This document shows, one piece after another, positions 26,475 through 34,487 of a DNA stretch of 64,000 bases (position 1 is its first letter; every line of letters starts with the position of its first letter). Position numbers and translations under genes: made by a program. The stretch comes from Vagococcus intermedius (GTDB taxonomy: Bacteria; Bacillota; Bacilli; Lactobacillales; Vagococcaceae). Below the pieces are notes generated by a model. That model worked only from the letters and a program-made list of their open reading frames with translations. It searched no databases and was not told the DNA's origin. The stretch covers positions 1,632,164 to 1,696,163 of the forward strand of contig NZ_CP110232.1 of the NCBI RefSeq assembly GCF_029144185.1, given 5' to 3'.

Positions 26475-26642
26475 ATGAACATGCCAAAAAAAATCAAACA
26501 GCAAACAACCCATTTATTAAAAACAACCGGTGTTGTGGTTTCTTGTCCTATTTGTGCCACACCTATTACAGTCAAGTATGAAAAAACAAAATGTCCACAT
26601 TGTAAGGTTAAAATTAATGGTAAAAAATTACCACTATCATAA
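26475..26642 (+). CDS. Small zinc-ribbon protein, 55 residues, hypothetical
   Basis: MNMPKKIKQQTTHLLKTTGV begins a basic N-terminus, followed by two CxxC knuckles, CPIC and CPHC, 12 residues apart, and a short basic tail ending LPLS. A good site (AAAGGTGGTG) lies before the ATG and a terminator begins just after the stop, so this is a real monocistronic gene although short. The knuckle pair suggests a single zinc ribbon, DNA/RNA- or protein-binding; I do not recognise a specific family. Confidence 0.75.
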   Translation: MNMPKKIKQQTTHLLKTTGVVVSCPICATPITVKYEKTKCPHCKVKINGKKLPLS

Positions 26643-26647
26643 GAAAA

Positions 26648-26690
26648 TAAGCCCAGCTCACATTAGTAAGCTAGGCTTATTTAGTTTTAC
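26648..26690 (+). terminator. Terminator after the small zinc-ribbon gene
   Basis: Inverted repeat aataagccc-agct / agctaggcttatt with one mismatch, followed by TTTAGTTTT. Confidence 0.7.
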
Positions 26691-26694
26691 CTAC

Positions 26695-26723
26695 AAAAAA
26701 AGAGCTACGCTTAACGTAGCTCT
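26695..26723 (-). terminator. Terminator of the SRP RNA gene
   Basis: Nine-base stem agagctacg/cgtagctct (26701-26709, 26715-26723) with six U on the minus strand side, about 15 bases beyond the RNA. Confidence 0.85.
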
Positions 26724-26737
26724 TGTAAGTTTAAAAT

Positions 26738-26815
26738 AATAGGCACATGGCGGCACCAACGTAGTGCTGCTTCCTTCCGGATCTGACACAATTAGCCGGC
26801 CCACCATTGCCCAAA
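26738..26815 (-). ncRNA. ffs: Signal recognition particle RNA (small bacterial type)
   Basis: On the minus strand the sequence contains the SRP core GTGTCAGATCCGGAAGGAAG followed by CAGCA, the tetraloop and symmetric/asymmetric loop region bound by Ffh. The ends pair (GGGCAATGG with CCATGTGCCT). A TATAAT -10 box lies at 26820-26825 and an intrinsic terminator follows, so the transcript is about 75-100 bases, the short 4.5S-like form. It sits directly downstream of tadA as in related genomes. Ends are approximate. Confidence 0.93.
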
Positions 26816-26845
26816 GATTATTATAACCGATATTAATAATAAATA

Positions 26846-27379
26846 CTAGTCTTTATTTACATTTTTTTGTTCTAACTGTTTTAATTTTTTTCTTTCTTTA
26901 TTTCTCTCTCTCAGTTTCTTAAAGAAACTCGTTAAAATTTCACCACACTCTTTTTCTAAAATTCCAAATTCAACATAACATTGATGGTTAAAACGTACAT
27001 CTTCTAATAAATTCATTAAACTACCAGCCACACCTGCCTTGGGATCTTTCGCACCATAGTAAACCTCATCAACACGTGATAAGATAATCGCACCACTACA
27101 CATGGGACAAGGTTCTAAGGTCACAAACAATTGACTTTCAGCTAAGCGCCAATTTTCTATCTTGCCACAAGCCTCTTGGATAGCTAACATTTCTGCATGT
27201 GTTGTAGCATTTTGTGATATTTCCCTGATATTATGACCTCTTCCAATAATTTTACCTCTATGAACAACAATTGCACCAATCGGAACTTCACCTTTAGCTT
27301 CTGCTAATTTAGCTTCCGATATCGCTTCAGACATAAAAAACTTTTTTTCTTCATCTGTTAAAGAACTATTTTTTCCCAT
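26846..27379 (-). CDS. tadA: tRNA-specific adenosine deaminase
   Basis: 177 residues. Zinc deaminase motifs THAEMLAIQEA (His and catalytic Glu) and LEPCPMCSGAIILSR (two Cys) are intact. TadA converts A34 to inosine in tRNA-Arg(ACG). The C-terminal tail is longer and more Lys-rich than in E. coli. The conserved neighbour ffs follows at once; dnaX does not. Confidence 0.95.
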   Translation of the reverse strand: MGKNSSLTDEEKKFFMSEAISEAKLAEAKGEVPIGAIVVHRGKIIGRGHNIREISQNATTHAEMLAIQEACGKIENWRLAESQLFVTLEPCPMCSGAIILSRVDEVYYGAKDPKAGVAGSLMNLLEDVRFNHQCYVEFGILEKECGEILTSFFKKLRERNKERKKLKQLEQKNVNKD

Positions 27380-27430
27380 CGTTTAATACACTTCCTAGCT
27401 TCATTCATCTATGATTTATCCTATAATAAG

Positions 27431-27459
27431 TTGTCTTTCTTCTTGCTATTCAGTATACT
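27431..27459 (+). promoter_or_regulatory. Promoter of the PucR-type regulator
   Basis: -35 TTGTCT (27431-27436), 17-base spacer, -10 TATACT (27454-27459); transcription would start about 30 bases before the coding frame. Confidence 0.7.
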
Positions 27460-27495
27460 ATGAGACAAAGAAAAGATACATAAATTTTTAGATAG

Positions 27496-28377
27496 TTGGT
27501 GATTGAAATCGATATAGCACAATTAGAAGAAATTTATAACTTTGCGATTCCCCAAAAAAAACCAATGAAAAATAACTATTTTTTAGATATACCACTCAAA
27601 GATACTTGGCTATGTTTACCTAAAGAACGGCTGACACAGACTGAAATAGCCTTATTAAGCTCACTTTTCCTTGAGAAACAAGAGACTATGATTGATCAGC
27701 ACAGACATCCTTGGTATCAATTTTTAGTTAATAATCAGCCCATAAAAAAAGTAACTGGCAAGTATCGACTCCTTCATTTTTCCATGATTAATAATGAAAA
27801 AATGACCGCCAAACTAGAATGGCTAAAGGCATTCACTAATATGTTTGATAACCCAATTGATTCTTTTTATATCACAGACACTTACGGTGTGCTAATTGAG
27901 AAAAAAGGTAAAAATAATTTTAGTAGTGAACAACTAGAAGGTATTTTATTAACGCTAGAAACAGATTTTAATTGTAAGGTTTCCCTTTATCTAGGAAATT
28001 TTTATCCTTATTCTGAAAAATTTCCTCAACTATTTTCAGAAGAAAGAACAATTAGCTGCCAAAAAGAAACCCAAATTAGTGCTAATCAGGTTACTGTTTT
28101 TTCTCAAGTCGCTTTGCATTATTTGACAAAAGATAGTATACCTGACAGTTCTATCATGACATATTTTCAGGCGCATCTACTAATTGACCCCACTATGAAA
28201 AAAATTATTAAAACACTTTGGCTTCATCAAGGTAATATTAGTTCCACATCAAAAGAACTTTACATGCACCGTAACACTCTTCAATATCGCCTTGAAAAAT
28301 TTAAAGACAATACCGGTTTGTCTTTAAAAAATATGGATGATTTAGCTTTAAGCTATTTAATTACCTTAACTCAATAA
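27496..28377 (+). CDS. PucR-type helix-turn-helix regulator
   Basis: 293 residues if started at the TTG at 27496; no good ribosome site is visible and the next GTG (27499) is equally possible. The C-terminal 60 residues form a PucR/CdaR-type HTH: KKIIKTLWLHQGNISSTSKEL then MHRNTLQYRLEKFKD. The N-terminal two thirds contain no recognisable sensor domain. It stands alone between tadA and a convergent small gene, so its target cannot be read from context. A clear promoter precedes it and a bidirectional terminator follows. Confidence 0.75.
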   Translation: MVIEIDIAQLEEIYNFAIPQKKPMKNNYFLDIPLKDTWLCLPKERLTQTEIALLSSLFLEKQETMIDQHRHPWYQFLVNNQPIKKVTGKYRLLHFSMINNEKMTAKLEWLKAFTNMFDNPIDSFYITDTYGVLIEKKGKNNFSSEQLEGILLTLETDFNCKVSLYLGNFYPYSEKFPQLFSEERTISCQKETQISANQVTVFSQVALHYLTKDSIPDSSIMTYFQAHLLIDPTMKKIIKTLWLHQGNISSTSKELYMHRNTLQYRLEKFKDNTGLSLKNMDDLALSYLITLTQ

Positions 28378-28416
28378 AAAAAACCGTTAATCTTTTTAAG
28401 GATTAACGGTTTTTTA
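28377..28416. terminator. Bidirectional terminator
   Basis: Twelve-base perfect stem aaaccgttaatc/gattaacggttt (28381-28392, 28401-28412) with A and T tracts; between the PucR-type gene (+) and the small membrane protein gene (-). Confidence 0.9.
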
Positions 28417-28758
28417 TTAATTTTCTACAAAGCCATTAACAAAATTCGTTAAGGTTTGAACAACATCATCTGTCGCTTCTTTAACCGACTTGCCAGTTAC
28501 TGATATTTTCTTACGACCCTCTTCCATTTTATCCAAAAGTTTTACTACAGTCGCAATTTCAGAATCTGATAAACCATCTACTACATGTAATATTTCTTCA
28601 CTACCGTTTAATTTGTGGTCAACAAACTGCTTCACTTGATAACGATTTTTTGTATCTTTAACTGCACCTATAATTTTTTCTGATGCTAAAACAGCTACTG
28701 TTGTTCCTATTAACGCACTAGTCCCAAGACCTATTAATACTTTAGTTGATGTTTTCAT
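28417..28758 (-). CDS. Small membrane-anchored hypothetical protein
   Basis: 113 residues. An N-terminal hydrophobic segment (about 7-25, VLIGLGTSALIGTTVAVLA) may be a membrane anchor; the rest is a charged, helix-rich domain (ILHVVDGLSDSEIATVVKLLDKM). A strong GAAGGAGC site precedes the ATG. It resembles YtxH-like small envelope proteins in layout only; I do not recognise the family. It is 42 bases downstream of the YugP-type peptidase gene and may share its transcript. Confidence 0.7.
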   Translation of the reverse strand: MKTSTKVLIGLGTSALIGTTVAVLASEKIIGAVKDTKNRYQVKQFVDHKLNGSEEILHVVDGLSDSEIATVVKLLDKMEEGRKKISVTGKSVKEATDDVVQTLTNFVNGFVEN

Positions 28759-28800
28759 TCAATCAGCTCCTTCATCATTTAATCTATCTTCATTATAACA

Positions 28801-29496
28801 CTAATCACGTCTATCTCCGAATAAAATGACCAATCTTAACAATTGAAGTAAAACAGAGACAGCTGAGGCAACATATGTTAAAGCGGCAGCAAATAAGACA
28901 TGTTTTGCCATTGTCATTTCTTCTTCATCTAACATCTCGGTTTCTTCCAAAATATTAAGAGCTCTTCTAGATGCATTAAACTCTACCGGTAGCGTAACGA
29001 TTTGAAATAAAAAGGCTACTGAAAAACATAAAATGCCAATATTAATTAAAAATTGACCAAAGAAAACACCGGCCATAATTAATGGAAAAGAAATACTTGA
29101 ACCAAAATTAGCAATTGGGACTAACGCAGCTCGCAAACGTAAGGGAACATAATCAACAGCGTCTTGCACAGCGTGTCCACATTCATGAGCTGCGACACCA
29201 ACCGCAGCAACAGATTGAACATTTGCAACAGGCTCTGATAAACTTAGAACCTTATTACCTGAATTATAATTATCTGTTAATTGACCTGAAATTGCTCGAA
29301 CGCTAACACCTTGTACATTGGATACTTTTAATACCATTTGTGCTGCATCTATTCCTGTATAGCCTCTTTTGTTTCTTATTCCCGAATATTTTTTAAAGGT
29401 ACTTGTTACATAATTTGACGCTAAAAATGACAAAAGCATACCAATTAATATAAATATGTAGGTTTTATCCCAAATTAAATTCATCGCACCATACAT
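28801..29496 (-). CDS. Membrane zinc metallopeptidase (YugP family)
   Basis: 231 residues. One N-terminal membrane helix, then the zinc peptidase motif AAHECGHAVQDA (HExxH), then a cluster of hydrophobic segments (PIANFGSSISFPLIMAG to FLFQIVTLPVEFNASRRAL). This is the Zn_peptidase_2/YugP layout. Substrates are unknown. AAGGAG precedes the ATG. Confidence 0.9.
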   Translation of the reverse strand: MYGAMNLIWDKTYIFILIGMLLSFLASNYVTSTFKKYSGIRNKRGYTGIDAAQMVLKVSNVQGVSVRAISGQLTDNYNSGNKVLSLSEPVANVQSVAAVGVAAHECGHAVQDAVDYVPLRLRAALVPIANFGSSISFPLIMAGVFFGQFLINIGILCFSVAFLFQIVTLPVEFNASRRALNILEETEMLDEEEMTMAKHVLFAAALTYVASAVSVLLQLLRLVILFGDRRD

Positions 29497-29570
29497 AAAA
29501 AAGCTCCTTTCTTTATTCCCTACTTTACCTTCGTTTTAATTTCTTTATTTAAACAAAGACGACACTTACT

Positions 29571-29608
29571 AAAAAAAGAACTGTCCCCCATCGGTCAGTT
29601 CTTTTTTT
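29571..29608 (-). terminator. Terminator after the YjdM gene
   Basis: Arms aaaaaagaactg and cagttctttttt around a C-rich loop; U run on the minus strand. The T run on the plus strand means it could work both ways. Confidence 0.85.
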
Positions 29609-29621
29609 AACCTGCGATAAA

Positions 29622-29972
29622 TTAGATCTTTTTAACAAATTCGGATTTCAATTTCATTACACCAAATCCATCAATTTTACATTCAATATCGTGATCGTTA
29701 TTCATTGAAGGATCAATTAAACGAATATTCTTAACATTTGTTCCTTTTTTAATCGCAGTTGAACTACCTTTCACCTTTAAATCTTTGATAACACTGATAG
29801 CATCGCCCTCAGTTAAAACATTACCATTACTATCTTTAATAACAGTTTCTACTTCAACTTCTTCGGACTCTGTTGAAGTAGACCATTCATTCCCACATTC
29901 TGGACAAATGAATAAAGAACGATCCTCGTAAGCATATTCTGAGTTACATTGTGGACAATTTGGAATTGACAT
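29622..29972 (-). CDS. Zinc-ribbon protein YjdM/PhnA family
   Basis: 116 residues from the ATG at 29972 after TAGGAG. N-terminal zinc ribbon CPQC...CPEC (about residues 5-26) and the C-terminal PhnA domain with [27 protein letters not shown]. Once linked to phosphonate use by its position in E. coli, the family has no proven phosphonate role and no phosphonate genes occur here. Confidence 0.9.
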   Translation of the reverse strand: MSIPNCPQCNSEYAYEDRSLFICPECGNEWSTSTESEEVEVETVIKDSNGNVLTEGDAISVIKDLKVKGSSTAIKKGTNVKNIRLIDPSMNNDHDIECKIDGFGVMKLKSEFVKKI

Positions 29973-30207
29973 TTTAATTCTCCTATTCAAATTTTTTTAT
30001 ACTAATAGAGTAGCACATTGTTTTAAAAAAACCAATTACTGTTATTTTAAAATCGTTTCTTTTTTTGAAAAAATATTCAATTATATAATTCATTCTCCAT
30101 AAATTATTAAAAAAATGTCACTTTCACTATCTTTAATGGTTATTTAATATATAATTCACTTTAAAACTACTGAAAAACAAATATTTTTTATGTTTAACGT
30201 TCCATTC

Positions 30208-30236
30208 TTACTTTTATTTAGCAAAAATGGTATACT
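30208..30236 (+). promoter_or_regulatory. Probable promoter of the Mga-type regulator gene
   Basis: -35 TTACTT (30208-30213), 17-base spacer, -10 TATACT (30231-30236), 29 bases before the ATG. The upstream 200 bases are AT-rich with nothing else recognisable. Confidence 0.5.
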
Positions 30237-30264
30237 ACAGTGGATAATATAACAGGAGGCTCCT

Positions 30265-31749
30265 ATGAGAGAATTATTAGATGCGTCAACCAGACGTCGC
30301 CTTGCAATTTTAGAACAACTCAATATAACGTCTAACTGGGTCAGTTCCAATGAGCTTGCTGAACAAAATCAAGCATCTCTTAGAACTATTAATAGCGATG
30401 TTCACTTTTTAAAAGAACAGTGGGCACCTTTTTTAATTATTGAAACTTCAAAGAAGAATGGGGTTCGTTTAAAAACACCTGCAAGCAGCCATGTTTCGGT
30501 AGTTTATAATAAAGTTATTCAAAAATCAGATTCTTTTAGATTACTTGAAAGTATCTTTTTTAATCCTAATTTAGTGATTGAAGATTGGGAAGAACAATTA
30601 TTTATTAGTGAGTCTTCTCTCTATCGCATTTCAAATCAATTAAGTAAATCTCTGGCAAATTTTGGATTAAAATTACAAAAAAGACCCTGTCATATCACGC
30701 CTCATAATGAGTATTATGTTCGCCATTTTTTCACTATTTATTTATTTGAAATCTATGGTGTCCACCATTGGCCTTTTAAATTTGATCGCAAATTACTTGT
30801 TAATTTTTCAACAGCACTATATAAAAAATTTGGCTATTATGTCGATGAGCTATTGATTATGTTTTTAGCCTACATTATTGCGGTAACTTTAGAGCGCTAT
30901 TCTCAAGGTTTTAAATCAGATTCTAAAGACTATTCATCTATAACAGCCGATCAAAAAGAGTTTTTCTTACAGCATAAGGAGATGTTAAATCTAATTTTAG
31001 CACCACATAATCTAAACTTAGATGACGACCTAACCAATGAACTGATTGTATCCATCTTATTTTTAAAAGCTGAACTTTTGGACGACATTAAATTAGCGTC
31101 CTTAGATACTAAAATAGAACAATTTCTCAGCCAACTTCAACAACGTATTAATGAAAAATTAGACATGGAAAGCTATCAACAAATCACGAGTATGTTGCGT
31201 TTAATTTATTTTGAACACTATTTCTACCCATTCAATGATTATATTTTATTTGATCGCTATCAATTTAATGGTAAAGCGATTGAAAAAAACTATCCAATCT
31301 TTACTGATTTAATTAAAGAGTGTCTCTTACCCTTAGAAAATAATATGGGATTTCCTTGGTCAAGTCAGTTTAATAGTAAGATTATTTATTGGCTAATGGT
31401 TAAGTGGAAAAATTTACCACTCATTTTAGAAAATAAAAAAGCCAAAGCTCGGTTATTAATCATTAGTGATTTAGGAAATGAACATGCTGAACTTCTAGCT
31501 GATATGATTACTAAAAATTTTAATTCAAAAGTTGAAATTACGATTTATTATGGCTCTATTATTTTTCTGGAAAATAATGACCCAAATGAATTAAATAATT
31601 ATGACTATTACATTACAACATTTTTCTGGGAATTACTAAATAATGACAAAGTTATTGTTGTCGATGCTATTCCTTCTGATCAAGATTGGGGGGAAATTCG
31701 GCAAGCAATCAATACAGTTTACCGATCACACTTAGCAAAACTCCCTTAA
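30265..31749 (+). CDS. Mga-family helix-turn-helix transcriptional regulator
   Basis: 494 residues, the usual length for Mga/AtxA-type regulators. The N-terminal HTH (RRRLAILEQLNITSNWVSSNELAEQ, then QASLRTINSDVHFLKEQW) is followed by a second HTH (LFISESSLYRISNQLSKSLANFG), a long helical middle with PRD-like character, and a C-terminal EIIB-like alpha/beta segment (ARLLIISDLGNEHAELLADMI). Such proteins are often controlled by PTS phosphorylation. The next gene, a diguanylate cyclase, starts 35 bases after its stop. Confidence 0.82.
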   Translation: MRELLDASTRRRLAILEQLNITSNWVSSNELAEQNQASLRTINSDVHFLKEQWAPFLIIETSKKNGVRLKTPASSHVSVVYNKVIQKSDSFRLLESIFFNPNLVIEDWEEQLFISESSLYRISNQLSKSLANFGLKLQKRPCHITPHNEYYVRHFFTIYLFEIYGVHHWPFKFDRKLLVNFSTALYKKFGYYVDELLIMFLAYIIAVTLERYSQGFKSDSKDYSSITADQKEFFLQHKEMLNLILAPHNLNLDDDLTNELIVSILFLKAELLDDIKLASLDTKIEQFLSQLQQRINEKLDMESYQQITSMLRLIYFEHYFYPFNDYILFDRYQFNGKAIEKNYPIFTDLIKECLLPLENNMGFPWSSQFNSKIIYWLMVKWKNLPLILENKKAKARLLIISDLGNEHAELLADMITKNFNSKVEITIYYGSIIFLENNDPNELNNYDYYITTFFWELLNNDKVIVVDAIPSDQDWGEIRQAINTVYRSHLAKLP

Positions 31750-31784
31750 TAAAAGACAGTTTTAAAGGAGGTGCTTTATTTAAA

Positions 31785-32978
31785 ATGTTAGTAGTACACA
31801 TAATTAGTGTTTTGAATGCTGTCTTAATAAATATTTCAATTATTATTAGTGCTATTCTGACTTTATATTTCTTTTCCTTATATTTTGCAACCAAACGAGG
31901 TCAGGAATCACGATCTTTTATTGTAGAAGACCAATTAAAACATTTAAAACTCCCTATGCTTATTTTCATGGGTGTCTTACTAGGATTAATCAGTTTTCTA
32001 CTTTATAATAATCTAATTCCTACATCTAATAACCCTAGACATGGGATAGATATGAGCTATGCTTTTGTCTATCTTGTGACACTCTATATCTCGCCTCTGA
32101 TTGGTTTGATTAGCTCTGTCACCCTCGCCTTATTAAAATACTTGATTTTTATTCAGCATCCGGTTTTATATACACCGTCTGAGATAATAAATACAATGAT
32201 TTTTATTGCAATTCTAACTATTTTAGCAAGCTATTTAAAAAAAATGAACGTCCAATATTGGCAAAGTCACTTTATCTTTCTAGCATGCCTTATTTTCTTA
32301 AAAGCTTTTTCTTTTACCCTTTATACAAAAGGAGTCTTGACTAATCAAGATGCTAAAGAATCACTCTATTATTTAATCATGTATACCTTTATCTTCTTGT
32401 TAACATCTGGGATTATTACTACTACGATCTCACTCTCACAATCAGTAAATGTTTATAAAACAGCCGCGATTTACGATACTCTCACCGGACTTTATAATAA
32501 AAATTCTTTTGAATTTTTTTTAGATTACTTAGCAGATCCGAAGAGTAAACAAAATGCACCGTTATCTTTAAGTATCCTAGACTTAGATAATTTTAAAACA
32601 ATCAATGATACCTATGGACACAAGGTAGGAGATATGGTCTTAGTTCATTTTTCTGATATTTTGTGTTCTATCGCACAGGAACCTAATAATTATCTTTGCC
32701 GCATCGGTGGCGACGAATTTGCTATCATGCATGACCAACCTAAAGATAAATCACTTGATTATTATGATCTTTTACAAAAAAAATTAAAAGATCGACCTTT
32801 TATTATCCAAAAAAAAGAAATTTATTTAGAAGTTTCTATCGGTCTGTGTCACTTCAACGTCACACCTAATTTTAGTTCTCAATATGCTTTTATTTTGACC
32901 GATACAGCCTTATATGAAGCGAAACGAAATGGTAAAAATAAACTTTATCAAGAAGATTATACAAAAAAAACAGCCTAG
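31785..32978 (+). CDS. Membrane-bound diguanylate cyclase (5TM-LYT/GGDEF)
   Basis: 397 residues from the ATG at 31785, which follows AAAGGAGG with a long 13-base gap. About six membrane helices (residues 1-215) resemble the LytS-type 5TM sensor, with the loop containing NPRHGIDMSYAFVYLVTLY. A complete GGDEF domain follows: YDTLTGLYNKNSF, DLDNFKTINDTYGHKVGD, and RIGGDEF with the signature at 308-312. The RxxD inhibitory site expected a few residues before it is absent (EPNN). It should make c-di-GMP and may lack product feedback. A terminator overlaps the stop codon. Confidence 0.88.
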   Translation: MLVVHIISVLNAVLINISIIISAILTLYFFSLYFATKRGQESRSFIVEDQLKHLKLPMLIFMGVLLGLISFLLYNNLIPTSNNPRHGIDMSYAFVYLVTLYISPLIGLISSVTLALLKYLIFIQHPVLYTPSEIINTMIFIAILTILASYLKKMNVQYWQSHFIFLACLIFLKAFSFTLYTKGVLTNQDAKESLYYLIMYTFIFLLTSGIITTTISLSQSVNVYKTAAIYDTLTGLYNKNSFEFFLDYLADPKSKQNAPLSLSILDLDNFKTINDTYGHKVGDMVLVHFSDILCSIAQEPNNYLCRIGGDEFAIMHDQPKDKSLDYYDLLQKKLKDRPFIIQKKEIYLEVSIGLCHFNVTPNFSSQYAFILTDTALYEAKRNGKNKLYQEDYTKKTA

Positions 32979-32999
32979 TTTTTCTAGGCTGTTTTTTTT
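32962..32999. terminator. Bidirectional terminator overlapping the cyclase stop codon
   Basis: Eight-base stem cagcctag/ctaggctg (32971-32978, 32984-32991), five-base loop, flanked by A8 and T8; shared with the convergent recombinase-like gene. Confidence 0.9.
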
Positions 33000-33555
33000 A
33001 ACGTGCTTGTGTATACTTGTAAGCAGTTCCTAAAGAAATATCACATTCATCAGCAATCTCTCTTAAGGTATGTTTATTATTTTTATATAAGAATTGAATT
33101 TTTTCAACCGTTTCTTTAGAAATTTTTGGACGTCCCCCAACGCGACCATTTTTTCTGGCTTGCTCTAAACCACGAGACGTACGCTCACGAATAATAATTT
33201 TTTCAGTTGCTGACATTGCTTCAATCATTGCCATGTATGTTTTATTATCAACATCTTCTAAGCCTGGTCTACGATTGACAACAACTAACTCTATATTTTT
33301 TTCACGTAATACAGCAACTAACTCTGCTAATTGAATAATTGATTTTCCCAAACAAACTAATTCATAAACAATCAATTGATCCCCAGATGACATCTCAGAT
33401 AATGAATTTTCTAATTCTTTATGAGGATGACCTCCTCCTGTAAACAAGTCAGTTTCTAATACGATACGATCGCATCCATATTTTCCTAAACTTTCTAATT
33501 GTGATGATAAATATTTTTTATCCTCTGTGGCATAAGCATATCCTACTACGTTCAT
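32998..33555 (-). CDS. Serine-recombinase-like protein lacking catalytic residues
   Basis: 185 residues with the whole length and layout of a Tn3/Hin-type small serine recombinase: N-terminal resolvase fold, long E-helix (ATEKIIIRERTSRGLEQARKNG), RVGGRPK hinge and C-terminal HTH (TLREIADECDISLGTAYKY). The active site is gone: YAYATED replaces the usual YARVSTxDQ, so Arg8 is Tyr and nucleophile Ser10 is Thr. In the second cluster LVCLGK stands for LDRLGR, giving Val67, Cys68 and Lys71. The frame is intact with a clear start, and no inverted repeats or transposase lie nearby. It may be a DNA-binding protein derived from a recombinase. Confidence 0.8.
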   Translation of the reverse strand: MNVVGYAYATEDKKYLSSQLESLGKYGCDRIVLETDLFTGGGHPHKELENSLSEMSSGDQLIVYELVCLGKSIIQLAELVAVLREKNIELVVVNRRPGLEDVDNKTYMAMIEAMSATEKIIIRERTSRGLEQARKNGRVGGRPKISKETVEKIQFLYKNNKHTLREIADECDISLGTAYKYTQAR

Positions 33556-33802
33556 TTTTATTGCATCCCCTATTCATTTAATTACTCTATATTTTTTATA
33601 CCTATATCTTATAAATAGTATATTAAACATACAACAAAATTACTATACCACTCTTTGCATATGAATATGTAAATTATGAAAATAACGTACCTTCTTAAAA
33701 TGATTTATTAACCTCTCTTTTACTAAACATAAATCTAGACTTAGTTTTAGCTTTTTAGTAGAATAAACAAGTGATTAAATAAAAAAAATGCGAGGTTATA
33801 TC

Positions 33803-34423
33803 ATGTCAAACTTATTAGTAATCAAAGCTCATCCGTTATCTGCTGAGCACTCAACTTCAATGAAAGTAATGGATCATTTCATCTCTTCTTTTAAAGCTAG
33901 TAACCCTGATGCATCCGTTGAAATCGTCGATGTTTTTACATCAGATATCCCAGAATTGGATGAAGCACTATTAACTGCTATGTATTCCCTGAAAGCAGGT
34001 AATGACTTTGCAACATTAACAACTGAGCAACAAGGACTTTTAACACGTTTTAATGCCTCCACTGAACAATTTTTAGCAGCTGACCGAATTGTTATCGCCA
34101 ACGCCCTTTGGAATTTAAATATTCCAACTCGTTTAAAAGCTTGGGTAGATACAATTAATGTTGCTGGTAAAACATTTAAATATACAGCGACAGGACCTGC
34201 TCCACTAACAGAAGGTAAGAAAGTATTACACATCCAATCAAATGGTGGTAGCTACAATGGTCAAGATTTCTCTTCGATGTACTTAAAAGGAATTATGAAC
34301 TTTGTTGGGGTTAATGATTATCATCAATTATTTATCGAAGGTATTGATCATCATCCTGAAGATAGCGACAAAATTCTCGCTGCTGCTTTTGCCAGTGCAG
34401 CAGATTTAGCTAAAACATTTTAA
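33803..34423 (+). CDS. azoR: FMN-dependent NADH-azoreductase
   Basis: 206 residues from the ATG at 33803, eight bases after GCGAGG; the ATG at 33788 would overlap that site. Flavodoxin-like fold: LLVIKAHPLSAEHSTS (FMN phosphate loop), ANALWNLNIPTRLKAWVDTI and HIQSNGGSY are AzoR signatures. It reduces azo dyes and quinones with NADH and FMN. Monocistronic, with its own terminator. Confidence 0.93.
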   Translation: MSNLLVIKAHPLSAEHSTSMKVMDHFISSFKASNPDASVEIVDVFTSDIPELDEALLTAMYSLKAGNDFATLTTEQQGLLTRFNASTEQFLAADRIVIANALWNLNIPTRLKAWVDTINVAGKTFKYTATGPAPLTEGKKVLHIQSNGGSYNGQDFSSMYLKGIMNFVGVNDYHQLFIEGIDHHPEDSDKILAAAFASAADLAKTF

Positions 34424-34460
34424 AAAAAAGATTGCCTTTGTTTAAAGGCAATCTTTTTTA
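34423..34460 (+). terminator. Terminator after azoR
   Basis: Stem aaagattgccttt/aaaggcaatcttt around a short loop, then six T. A tract on the other side means it may also serve the convergent kinase gene. Confidence 0.9.
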
Positions 34461-34487
34461 TTTTAAATAGCTGTATGTCCATTTTTC

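Noticed and set aside
26648-26723. Closely spaced inverted repeats resembling a repeat array or CRISPR-like element
   Set aside because: They are two unrelated hairpins, one terminator for the small plus-strand gene and one for the SRP RNA; no repeated unit with spacers.
32998-33555. Serine recombinase as evidence of a mobile element or invertible promoter
   Set aside because: Catalytic residues are missing and no inverted repeats, transposase or resolution sites lie within the flanking kilobase.
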